Origin: Castanea sativa
Lineage: Eukaryota > Streptophyta > Magnoliopsida > Fagales > Fagaceae
DNA: 64,000 nt
Assembly: GCF_040712315.1 (NCBI RefSeq)
Contig: NC_134013.1
Span: forward strand, 85,814,001 to 85,878,000
Direction: 5' to 3'
A program made the position numbers and the translations under genes. Shown here piece by piece: positions 11,808 to 21,777 of this stretch. Every line of letters starts with the position of its first letter. Within the stretch, counting starts at the first letter, position 1. The notes under the pieces were generated by a model. It was not told the DNA's origin. It did not search any database and saw only the letters and a list, made by a program, of their open reading frames with translations.

Positions 11808-12308
11808 GTGCCTGTCCTGGGATTTTCAGAGGAAGATAAGGTTGGGACCATCCAACCCCATGATGACGCTCTAGTGGTCACTCTGAGGATAGGGAATTAC
11901 GATGTAAAAAGGGTGATGATTGATCAAGGTAGCGGCGCGGATATCAAGTACCCTGACTTATTCAAGGGGCTGAGGTTGAAACTAGAGGATCTCACTCCTT
12001 ATGACTCGCCACTGATAAGCTTTGAAGGCAAAGCTGTCATACCGAAGGGACAGATTCGATTGCCTATACAGTCTAGCTCGGAAACGGTTGAGGTGGATTT
12101 TATCGTGGTTGATGCGTATTCCCCATACACGGCCATCCTCGCCAGACCTTGGTTGCACGCTTTAGGTGCTGTTTACTCCACCTTGCATGTTAAAGTAAAG
12201 TACCCTTCGGGGGAATTCATCGAAGAAATTCTTGGTAGCCAATCGGTGGCAAAGCAATGCATATCTGCTGTAGTACTGCATCAGTCCTCGGCCAGAGAGG
12301 ACTTATAA
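11808..12308 (+). pseudogene. Aspartic protease domain of pol (Tat-type element)
   Basis: The frame is the one used by the rest of pol. The active-site region reads RVMIDQGSGADI, the form D-x-G-S/G-x-A-D typical of plant Ty3 proteases, with AILARPWLHALGAVYSTLH at the C-terminal side. The frame opens with a GTG rather than an ATG, and a TAA at 12306-12308 separates it from reverse transcriptase. Translation probably depended on a Gag-Pol fusion. Confidence 0.8.
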
Positions 12309-12338
12309 CAATTAACGACTCCGGATGCGCCTGAAGCG

Positions 12339-13211
12339 GTGACGTCGAAGGAGACCATGTGTAAAGATTTAGAGAAGTTTTTGATAGCTGATGATCCCGA
12401 AAGGTTCTTTCAAGTTGGGGTACGTTTACCACCCCAAGAGAAGATGGAATTGGTGCAGTTTTTAAAGGACAACATCGATGTTTTTGCCTGGGATCCCTAT
12501 GAGGCTTCGGGGGTTGACCCAAAATTCATTTGTCATCATTTAAACGTTAACCCTGCTATTGTTCCTAGAAGGCAGCCACCTCGGCGTTCCTCCAAAGAGC
12601 ACTCCGAGGCTGTTAAAGAAGAAGTGCTCAAGCTCAAGAGGGCCGGGGCTATTAAAGAAGTTTTCTACGTGGAGTGGTTGGCGCACACAGTTGTGGTGAA
12701 AAAGAAGAACGAAAATTGAAGAGTATGTGTGGACTTTACAGATTTAAACAAAGCCTGCCCAAATGACTCGTTCCCAATGCCGTGCATCGATCAGCTTGTG
12801 GATGCCACGGTCGGACATCCTCAGATGAGCTTTTTAGATGCCTTCCAAGGCTATCACCAAATTCCATTGGCAGCGGATGATCAAAAGAAGACTGCCTTCA
12901 TTACTCCAACAGAGAACTATCACTATAAAGTGATGCCGTTCGGATTGAAAAATGCAGGGGCTACTTACCAAAGGATGATGACCAGAATGTTTGAGTCGTA
13001 ACTTGGAAAGACCATTGAGGTATATGTGGAAGATATGGTAGTGAAGAGTAAGACAATACCCACACATGTTAAAGATCTGGACGACACCTTTCAAATACTT
13101 AGAAAGTACAAGCTGCGCCTTAACGCCTCAAACTGTTCTTTTGGGGTAGGTTCCGGAAAGTTTCTAGGCTATATGGTGACTCATAGAGGGATAGAGGTGA
13201 ACCCGGCATAG
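12339..13211 (+). pseudogene. Reverse transcriptase domain of pol, with stops and an altered active site
   Basis: This is one reading frame with three in-frame stops: TGA 12717-12719, TAA 12999-13001 and TAG 13209-13211. Conserved RT blocks appear in order: VDFTDLNKACPNDSFPMP, SFLDAFQGYHQIPL, KTAFITPTENYHYKVMPFGL, NAGATYQRMM, then [23 protein letters not shown] and [15 protein letters not shown]. The catalytic box that is normally YVDD reads YVED (13023-13034), so the first aspartate is replaced by glutamate. Together with the stops, this marks an inactive enzyme. Confidence 0.9.
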
Positions 13212-13274
13212 GTCAGAGCCATCCAAGGCTTACAGCCACCTCAGAATCCAAAGGAAATTCAGAAGTTAATCGAA

Positions 13275-14675
13275 ATGATCGCTGCTCTCAGCAGATTTAT
13301 CTCTCGATCAGTCGACCGGTGCAGACGTTTTTTCCAACTGTTAAATAAATGGAAAGGATTCCAATGGTCCGAGGAGTGTGCTTTAGCTTTCCAGCGACTT
13401 AAGGAATATCTTTCCCGGCCACCCATTATGTCTCGGCCAGAGGTTGATGAAGTCCTGTTTGCGTACCTAGCGGTGGCCGTCCATGCAGTTAGCCTGGTCC
13501 TTATAAGGGACGACGGCGGGGTGCAAAGACCAGTCTATTACGTCAACAAATCCTTGAATGAAGCCAAAGTGCGTTACTTGCCCTTGGAGAAGGCACTTTT
13601 GGCCGTAGTCCATGCCACGCGAAAGCTTCCTCACTATTTCCAGTCCCATACCGTGGTGGTTTTGACGCAACTGCCTCTCAAGTCAGTGTTACGCAGTGTT
13701 GACTACTCCGGAAGGGTAGCTAAGTGGGGAACTATTTTGGGAGCTTTTGATATCAAATACATGCCGCGCACCTCGATGAGGGGCCAAGTTCTCGCAGATT
13801 TGGTGGCGGAGTTTACTGAACCATTGTTAGAAGAAACTGCGAACGAATCACACATGGATGAAAAATTAGTTGGCATGATCATGGACGAAGGACCTCCGAT
13901 TTGGAAAGTGTCCGTTGATGAGGCAGCCAACCAGAGGGGGTCCGGCGTCGAACTTGTTTTGGTATCCCTTGAAGGAATTTTCTTTGAAAAATCATTGAGA
14001 TTAGCGTTCTTGGCAACTAATAACGAGGCGGAGTACGAAGCGGTCTTAGTCGGTATGAACATGGTACGCAGGATGGGGGGAAAGGAAGTTCATATGTTCT
14101 CGGATTCTCAGTTAGTGGTCGGCCAGGTGACGGGGACCATAGAGGCTAGGGATCCAAGAATGCAGGAGTATTTGACCCAGGTCAAATGTTTACAATCAGA
14201 ATTTGATTCTTTTATCCTTTCTCACGTCTCTAGAAGTGGAAACACACATGCAGACTCATTGGCCACCTTGGCAACGTCCTCGGCTCAGTGTTTGCCTAGG
14301 ATTATCCTCGTTGAAGACTTGCTAGAACCCACTCTGACCACTGTTAGGGCCGTTTGTATCCACCTGATAAGGCCCGGACCTAGCTGGATTGACCCTGTGG
14401 TATCTTTTCTGAAAAGCGACGTTCTTCCCGAGGACAAGTTTGAAGTAGATAAGATCCGTAGGAAGGCGCCTCGTTTCTGGCTATCCGAGGATCAGAAATT
14501 GTATAAACGCTCATTCTCCGGACCATACTTGTTATGCGTACACCCTAAGTCAACGGAGGCACTTTTGGAAGAATTGCATGAGGGAATTTGTGGAAGCCAC
14601 ATTAGGAGAAGGTCCTTAGCCTATAGGGCTCTGACTCAGGGATATTGGTGGCCTAATATGCAGAGGGAAGCTTAG
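13275..14675 (+). pseudogene. Two RNase H domains and integrase zinc finger of pol
   Basis: The first part is the RT-linked RNase H (about codons 40-170). Where the family has its first catalytic aspartate, this one reads FAYLAVAVHAVS, so it is catalytically degenerate. The second part (from about 13905) is an archaeal/plant-type RNase H: VSVDEAANQRGSG, NNEAEYEAVLVGM, MFSDSQLVVGQV and NTHADSLATLA supply the D, E, D, D set. The integrase HHCC zinc finger starts at ELHEGICGSHIRRRSL and continues past an in-frame TAG (14673-14675) to CDQCQRF. Two RNase H domains with the first degenerate is a known trait of Tat elements. Confidence 0.9.
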
Positions 14676-14783
14676 GACTATGCAAGAAAGTGTGACCAGT
14701 GCCAAAGGTTCGCTCCTAACATCCATCAGCCGGGGGGAGTCCTTAATCCTCTGTCCAGTCCTTGGCCTTTCGCTCAATGGGGA

Positions 14784-15503
14784 TTGGACATAGTAGGGTC
14801 TTTTTCGAGGGCTGTAGGAAACAAATGGTGGCTACTCGTGGGAACCGACTACTTCACCAAGTGGGTCGAGCCTGAGCCCTTAGCAAATATTAGGGACATC
14901 GACTCCAAGAAATTTATTTGGAAGAATATTATCACTAGATTTAGGGTACCACACACACTCATTTTGGACAATGGCGTTCAATTTGATAGTAGAGGTTTTA
15001 GGAAGTATTGTAGTGACATGGGCATCATAAATAGATACTCTACCCCAGCTTATTCTCAGGGAAATGGGCAGGCCGAGGCAGTTAACAAGGTCATAGTCAG
15101 TGGACTCAAAAAGAGGCTGGACGACGCGAAGGGCAGGTGGGTAGAGGAGCTACCACATGTTTTATGGACGTATCGAACTACGCCGCGTAAATCCACTAGA
15201 GAGACACCGTTCTTTATGACTTATGGGGCCGAGGCAGTAATACCTTTAGAATCTGGTTTCTCAATGCTAAGGACGAGTTCTTTTAGTCTAGAAAATAACG
15301 ACGGCCTCCTGGAGAAAAGCTTGGATTTGGTTGAGGAACGGCGAGAGGCTGCTATGGTCCAAATGTCTTATTATCAGCAGAAGCTTAAAAGAGGGTACGA
15401 TGCCCATATGAAGCTAAGGCCATTAGCGCCTAGGGATCTAGTGTTAAGAAAAGTTGTGGGTACTGCCAAAAACCTAGCTTGGGGAAAGTTGGGACCAAAT
15501 TAG
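14784..15503 (+). pseudogene. Integrase core of pol (Tat-type element)
   Basis: The frame matches the upstream pol pieces. The D,D-35-E core is complete: GTDYFTKWVE has the first aspartate, LILDNGVQFDS the second, and NGQAEAVNKVI the glutamate. The GKS-like C-terminal part PRDLVLRKV follows. The integrase would join the cDNA to host DNA. The core is open, but it can only be made as part of the interrupted polyprotein. The stop is at 15501-15503, followed by EPYQIISVVGVGSY-like sequence that probably belonged to the original C-terminus. Confidence 0.88.
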
Positions 15504-15681
15504 AAAGAACCATATCAGATCATTTCTGTAGTAGGCGTAGGGTCATATTGACTAGCTGATCTAGATGAAAAAATTGTACAACGCCCCTGGAATGTAAACA
15601 ACCTTCAAAGGTATTGTTATTAATAAAAAGCATTTTTATCGTTCGTTGTTCAAATTATCAATATGTACTTGGGTTTATTTC

Positions 15682-16590
15682 TTACAATTTTTAAGTATCA
15701 AACAGAAACTTGGTGATGCATGGTCCTCGGACCACATACCTTGTGAAAATTGATGTCTTATCATTTGTTAAACAGAACCTTAGTTATGCCGGGTCCACAA
15801 ACCTTCTACTTTGGGGAAATTAACATCTTAAGTTACAATTTTTAAGTATCAAACAGAAACTTGGTGATGCATGGTTCTCGGACCACATACCTTGTGAAAA
15901 TTGATGTCTTATCATTTGTTAAACAGAACCTTAGTTATGCCGGGTCCACAGACCTTCTACTTTGGGGAAATTAACATCTTAAGTTACAATTTTTAAGTAT
16001 CAAACAGAAACTTGGTAATGCATGGTCCTCGGACCACATACCTTGTGGAAATTGATGTCTTATCATTTGTTAAACAGAACCTTAGTTATGCTGGGTTTAT
16101 AGACCTTCTATTTTGGGGAAATTAACATCTTAAGTTACAATTTTTAAGTATCAAATAGAAACTTGATGATGCATAGTCCTCGGACCACATACCTTGTGGA
16201 AATTGATGTCTTATCATTTGTTAAATAGAACCTTAGTTATGCCGGGTCCACAGACCTTCTACTTTGGGGAAATTAACATCTTAAGTTACAATTTTTAAGT
16301 TTCAAACAGAAACTTGGTGATGTATGGTCCTCGGACCACATACCTTGCAGAAATTGATGTCTTATCATTTGTTAAACAGAACCTTAGTTATGCCGGGTCC
16401 ATAGACCTTCTACTTTGGGGAATTAACATCTTAAGTTACAATTTTTAAGTATCAAACAGAAACTTGGTGATGCATGGTCCTCGGACCACATACCTTGTGG
16501 AAATTGCTATCTTATCATTTGTTAAACAGAACCTTAGTTATGCCGGGTCCATAGACCTTCTACTTTGTTGAGATTAACATTTTTAAGTTA
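15682..16590 (+). repeat. Tandem array of a 151-bp unit inside the Tat-type element
   Basis: The anchor TTACAATTTTTAAG starts at 15682, 15833, 15984, 16135, 16286 and 16436, giving six units spaced 151, 151, 151, 151 and 150 bp, followed by a decayed partial unit to about 16750. Each unit carries GGTCCTCGGACC (a perfect inverted repeat) or a one-base variant, and CCGGGTCCA-type sequence. The array lies between integrase and the antisense gene. Tandem arrays in this region are known for Tat/Ogre-like elements. Confidence 0.93.
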
Positions 16591-16750
16591 CGAACTCTCA
16601 GTATCAAGTAGGAATTTGGATATGCATGGCTCTCGGGCCATCTACCTTGTACAAATTGATATCGTACTTCTGATTAAGACAAAGTTTATTTATATCAAGT
16701 CCTTGAATCCATTACTTTAGAAATACTAGCAAAAATCCATGTCGTATTGA

Positions 16751-17050
16751 TTTTGAGATGGTTATGAAGTAGTTTGGTCACTTTGTGCCTCAAATTGAAT
16801 TCTAAGTCAGGTTTTTAGTTGTGCCTCATTGTGTCTCACATGTTGTATTCTTGAGGCATAATTTGTAAGGTATAAGCTAAATGTGTGTACTGTTGTTTAA
16901 AGTTATGATAGTTCAAATATTGAAAGGGTATAAGTCAAATGAAGATTAAATAAGACAGTCTTTCATTAATTGCTTCTGATATATATTACAAAGAAAGTCT
17001 TTGATACATAACAAAAAAAAAAAAAGAAGGGAAAAGTCCTAGACTCGGCC
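16751..17050 (+). other. Spacer between tandem array and antisense gene
   Basis: No gene is seen. It is AT-rich with a poly-A run near 17011-17023, and serves as the 3' flank of the antisense gene. Confidence 0.4.
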
Positions 17051-19610
17051 CTAAGCTTTTGAAAGAGGGTCCTGCTCGGAAGTGCTGGTCGCTTCAGTGC
17101 TCTTCAGCTCCATCTCAAAGGAGGATTGCACTTGTTTTCCTTTGTTTATTGGCACTGGTGGAGGGACGATAGCCTCGGCGCATTGGCCCATGACCTTCTC
17201 AGCACCTTTACCCTGTTCCTTCTCTTTGTTGGAACTTGTAGGTTCTGTAGGAGTAGGAACGGGCTCTGGGATTACAGGAGGGGGCATGGACGAAGCTGTC
17301 TTAGGGGCAGGGGCAACAAGAGGAAGCTCTTCTATCTTCTGTATGTCTAGGGGAAGCCAAATGTTCTCGGGCTTCCTCAGCTCGGAAGTTGGAAGAACCC
17401 CTGCTACATTCAAGGCTTCCCCCCAAACTTGCTGGCAATATTCTCGGCACAGCGCAGCGAACTCCTCTGTCAGCTGGTCTTCTGTTGCCGCTACCCCTTC
17501 CTTATAAGTAGCCTTCTTCGCGGCCTTCAACGAGTCCTTGAAGGTGCGGGCCTCGTCGTTCATCTTCGCAAGCTCTTTCTTCAAGTCAGAGTGCTCCTGC
17601 TGAGCTTTAGATAGCTCTTCATCCTTCTGACGAAGAAGCTTGCGTTGCCCCTCCACCTGAGTCTTCATTGTCTTCAAGCTGGCCTCAGCACCGTCCTTTT
17701 CCCTTTTTTGCTCCGCCAGCTGTGTGGTGAGCTTCTCATTTTGTGCAAAGGCCTAACCTAGGGACTTCTCAGTCTCCAGCCGAAGCTCCAGTTCAAGCCC
17801 AGCCTTCTTCCGAGAATCCTCCACCCACTTCTCAGCAGCAAAAACTTCCTAGACGGCCTGTGACAAGATATCAAAATATCAAACACATGAAAATGTCTCC
17901 TACAATAAGGTGTGATGTAAAAATAAAATGGAGATAAGATTTAAATACTTACCAAGCCCAAGTCCCTTTTTAGCGAAAGGAACAGCTGAGACTGAGTCAT
18001 CTTGTCCAGGGCTTCCATGTCCCTAGGCAGCAGGAGAGGACGTTCCAAGGCATCGGCCAGGTGGAGGGCATGGCCTTGTTGGAACATCCTAATGTTAGAC
18101 TGGCAAGAGATTGGTGCCCCGTCCAGCTTCAGCTCGAGAGACCAATTAGCCTGTGCACGGCGCACCTCGGTAACATCTCTGATCTCCCCACTTTCCACTA
18201 ATGAGGCACGTCTCTTGCCCTTATCAGTCCTTTGTTGCTGGGGTTGTTGTTGTTGTTGTTTCTGCTTCTTCTGTCTCTCCCCATCAGCCTCCTCGGCCTC
18301 ACCCTTCCTCTTCTTCTTAGGCTCCGCTACGAGAGGCTAAGGATCGGATGGAGGAGGGGGTAGGGGCAAGGACGGGGGGACCTGTGACCCACCTGCTCCC
18401 TTCTTGGAGACTCTTTCGCCCCTCTTGTGCATCAGTCCCTTCAGGACGTCCATTTCGTCTTCTTCGGAGCTGGAGTCAGGGCGGGCAACTACTAAGCCTT
18501 GTATCCCCGAAGTCTCGGCAGGCTCGAGCTCCTCGTTCGAGAGAATGACAAACGGGTTTCCTCGAGGCCTCTCGACGTCCTCAAGTTGAAACTGGTCTAT
18601 CTCCTCGTCTAACGAGTGCGGCAAGGACGCTTGTTATTCTTAGACGGCGATTGTTTAGGAGTGCGCCGAGAGGGGAACTGCCGCAATAGGGCGTGTGTAC
18701 AGGATGATGGTAGGGTCGTCAGGAAGATCGTCGTTGGAAAGGAAGCCTGGCCTTACGACGTTTATCCTTCTACGATGCTTATCCCCGGCGATGATAGCGT
18801 TTTCTATCTCTTGGAAGTCCGAGAATATAGGATCGTATCCTAATATCAAATGTGCTGCTCTCACTTGTAGATCTTCACTCACGAAGACTTCTGAGCGGAG
18901 AATGCGATTTAAGTCGGCAACGTTGCAAAAGCTCAGGCGTTGGCGTACATGTTGTTTATCTGTGAGAAAAGACATTCAAAAGGATAAACATGGTCAGATC
19001 AATGATAAAAGTGAAGACCAAAAACAATAATGTGCAGTAAGGAGTAAAGCAATGAAGGCGGTGGGATTGAATCACGGGTTAAGGAGTTTAACTCCTAAGG
19101 AGTCACACCTGGATCTCCCCATACAACTGGGCAGTGAAGGCCGTCATGCCAGTTCCCTGAGGCGATGAGGTAGTCGTCCTTCATGCCCTTGTTGGATTTA
19201 GGCAGACAAGAGATCAGCCTGACTATGCTGGACCACAATTTGATGTAATATCCTACGTTTTTAAGTTTGTGGCACTCATACATAAAGGTAACGTCGTGCC
19301 ATGTGAGGTTTAAGCCCATTTGCTCATTCAGAGCGTCGGCACTACCTAAGACCCTAAATACGTTAGGTGCGCACTGGTCTGGGCATAACCTATGGTTGCG
19401 AAGGTATTCCCTGGTCACATTTCTCATAGGGAGAGTCATTCCACCTTCTATGAAGGCAATCATTGGAATGATGACTTCTTCCATTTTCCTGGAGCCGCCT
19501 ACGACTTCTACTGGGCAATACTTTAGACCTACGTCATTGGGAATATGGTACTTGGCCCTAAACCCTTCCATACTGGCTTCGGTGTCAACCAGACACTTAA
19601 ATCTACCCAT
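17051..19610 (-). pseudogene. Spliced antisense gene within the Tat-type element (transposon-associated protein with coiled coil)
   Basis: Three minus-strand exons fit together. Exon 1 is 19610-19109, ending before a GTGTGA donor. Exon 2 is 18959-17953, after a CTCACAG acceptor and before GTAAGT. Exon 3 is 17857-17051, after TTGTCACAG. Both junctions keep the frame (502+1007+807 nt, 772 codons). Six in-frame stops disable this copy: three clustered at 18634-18657, then 18337-18339, 17849-17851 and 17753-17755. Exon 1 encodes a globular domain (PIPMIAF-type core, LRNHRLCPDQCAPNVFRVL, WHDVTFMYECHKL) like proteins annotated as putative gypsy-type transposon/plant transposon domain; this match is from memory. 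Exon 2 ends in a basic, glutamine-rich region, and exon 3 holds a long charged coiled coil and a proline-rich tail. A further GTAAGT...CTCCTAG intron (19709-19611) suggests a 5' UTR exon. Function unknown. Confidence 0.75.
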
Positions 19611-19709
19611 CTAGGAGAAGCGAAAATACGAGTTTAAAGAAGGAAGAAGTTTAGAGGGGAGCTAAGGACAGAATCTGAGAAGAAAGGAGTAAAGAAAGGC
19701 AGAACTTAC
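19611..19709 (-). other. Putative 5' UTR intron of the antisense gene
   Basis: On the minus strand the segment begins GTAAGTTCTGCC and ends CTTCTCCTAG directly before the ATG at 19610, with a pyrimidine-rich stretch ahead of the acceptor. The upstream exon would lie above 19710, toward the 3' LTR. Confidence 0.5.
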
Positions 19710-19710
19710 T

Positions 19711-20109
19711 GAAGTTGGTTAGGCGTTTCTTCACGAATTTCTGGAGAGAAAAGGCGATGATTGATACTTTGATACAATTGATCTCTGCAGAAATGAATGA
19801 AGGCGCGGGTTTCCAAGCGTTTTGACGTGCGGGAGGTGGCCTCAAAATTAAATTTGTCCCGCTCAAATTTTCAGGGGGCAACTTGGACCGTTGGATGTTC
19901 ATTTTACCGTTGAACGTGGGGAACTGGATGTAACTTGCAGTCATAAATGCGTGCATTCCGAATTTCAAAGCGTCAGAAGCGTTTTTCAGGGAACGAAAGG
20001 ACCCATACACGCGTGGCGGTCTACAAAGCCTGTGGGAGGTATTCTGGTCGGATCAAAACTCTATTTCTCTCCTCGGATGGGTGGGAAAAATAAAGTTTTG
20101 AGGGGCTAT
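19711..20109. other. Region between antisense gene and 3' LTR, including polypurine tract
   Basis: It holds the presumed promoter and UTR exon of the antisense gene (minus strand). At its right end, AAGTTTTGAGGGGCTAT (about 20092-20108) is the likely polypurine tract directly before the 3' LTR. Confidence 0.5.
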
Positions 20110-20884
20110 TGTGGGGGGTAAAAATTCTCGAATAAACATTTGGGCTTTGGGCTTTATTGACGGGTACCAGTTTGTTTTTTATCAAGGCTTCCAGGCCCAC
20201 AAGTTAGTCTACGCTGCAAAGGCCCGAGGAGTTGTTCGAGGAGGAATGTCTCCTCGGACAGGCCCAGCAATGACCCTGGGACTGGCCAAGAAGGTTAAAG
20301 GCAGAACTCTGGAAAAACTAATGGGTAAGAAGGTGATCCAAGCACCCTCTAGACGCAAGGATGTGATAGAAATATCTAGAGAAAAGGCTGCTACCTCCAC
20401 ATTAAAGACCCTGCATCTACCTCCCTGGTCGCATTAATGGGGAAATGACCTCTGAACAGTAGGATGCAACCCCCCTACTATTTGTTTGAAGACTTCAAGG
20501 TGGCAGTGGAGAAAAAAAGTATCTAAGGGAAAGATTTGTACGACACGTGGATGAACAGTGAAGAGGAAGAAGTATATAAGGAGACGAGAGAGGAAAGAGA
20601 AAGGGGGAGACTTTCTGCTAAGAATAAAATAGGAGCGAAGGACTGTAGACTTTGGCCTAAAGAGAGTATATTTATACAAATCATCCTCGGCTTACGTCTG
20701 AGGAGATCTATTTGTCATGTTTGTTCATCATTTGCACAAATTGTAACACTCTAGCCTGTTAATCGAACTTCCAATATCCTGAGCCTAGATTTCAAACTCA
20801 TACTCTACAAATTTTATTGTATAAGGCTCATTGGGCCTGAGCCCAATATTCGTTTTTGGGTCCGGGTACAATTGTGCACTTACA
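20110..20884 (+). repeat. 3' LTR of the Tat-type element
   Basis: Pairs with 9505-10280: same TGTGGGGGGT start and CACTTACA end, one base shorter in total. About 29 differences were counted by eye, mainly C/T and A/G. GATAT at 20885-20889 repeats the 5' flank. Confidence 0.93.
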
Positions 20885-21054
20885 GATATTAATTCTGAAA
20901 TAGTGTTAATGTTAAAAGGGAATTAATTTGGGTCTATGAATGATAATTATGCTGCAAAACACATTTCCAAGAAATGACCATTGCTTACTATTTCATGAAT
21001 ATCTCTCACACTATTGTAAATTTATTATTGAGATTTTAGTCATTGTAAAGTAAA

Positions 21055-21772
21055 TGTAGGGGGCGGAAGGGAAAGCCCATCCCCGGACTGAGCCTGGCCC
21101 ATTCGGGGCTAAACCTTGGTAGAAAGGAAGGTTCATACCAAGGTTGGGTCTGGCCCATCCGGGGCAAAAACCAACCCAAATAAGACCCACCTTCACTAGG
21201 TGAGATGTAATTAGAAATGCCCTTCCTCAGCATGACTAAGCATGCAAACGAGGTCTATCTCTGTCAAGGATATAAAGTAGTGCCTTGGCAAATCCACCAA
21301 CCAAGCACAAGATTCGGCAACAAGTACAAGTTACTAGAAAATCTTCTCAATAGCAAAGTTTAGGTCCCACTTTTGGCACACGACGAGACATGTAGAAACA
21401 GTGATATAAACTCAGAGACCCACTTTGGCCTTACAAGTGATGGATCTTTGAGAGAAGGGTATAAAAAGGGAAGGGAAAATCAGAGTAGGGGTTGGAACCG
21501 AAGTTAGGGAGAGAAAAGAGTGAAAATATTAGGCAATCTCAGAGGTAAGAGGGTCCAGCTCAAACTTAAAAAGGGTGAACTTAGCCACTTGGTGGCCTCC
21601 TCAGCTAGCCAAATTCAAAAGTAGGTCGTTATCGAAACTCCATCCAATCACCACCTTGTACCACAAGAATTTCTCTAAGACCTCCCATTGTGGGCTAAAT
21701 CCAATCCAGAATACAAATTAATTGAAGGTTCAACCCCAACCAGCCTAGGGTTGTTGGGAAAACACCACCACA
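21055..21772 (+). repeat. Solo LTR with internal TATA box
   Basis: The 718-bp block starts TGTAGGGGGCGGAAGG and ends CACCACCACA. It is flanked by GTAAA (21050-21054) and GTAGA (21773-21777), a target duplication with one mismatch. The repeat copy near 39690 (CATTGTAAAGTAGAATCTG) looks like the empty site. TATAAAAA at 21460-21467 fits the LTR promoter. The 3' half matches the LTR part at 943-1070. No internal element sequence remains, so it is a recombination-derived solo LTR. Confidence 0.78.
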
Positions 21773-21777
21773 GTAGA

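Larger units (their letters stand above)
9505..20884 (+). mobile_element. Structurally complete Ty3/gypsy retrotransposon, Tat-type, with mutated genes
   Basis: The 11.38-kb element is bounded by LTRs of 776 and 775 bp that start TGTGGGG and end TTACA. A 5-bp target duplication GATAT lies at 9500-9504 and 20885-20889. Internal order is gag, protease, reverse transcriptase, RNase H, second RNase H, integrase, which is the Ty3 order. The extra archaeal-type RNase H is the hallmark of the plant Tat group. A 151-bp tandem array (15682-16590) and an antisense spliced gene (17051-19610) follow. Gag and pol contain stops, so it cannot move on its own now. By eye the LTRs differ at about 29 of 776 positions, mostly transitions, pointing to a fairly recent insertion. 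Confidence 0.95.

Noticed and set aside
15682..16590. Regular repeats that might suggest a CRISPR array
   Set aside because: The period is 151 bp with no unique spacers, and the context is a plant retrotransposon. It is an ordinary tandem repeat.
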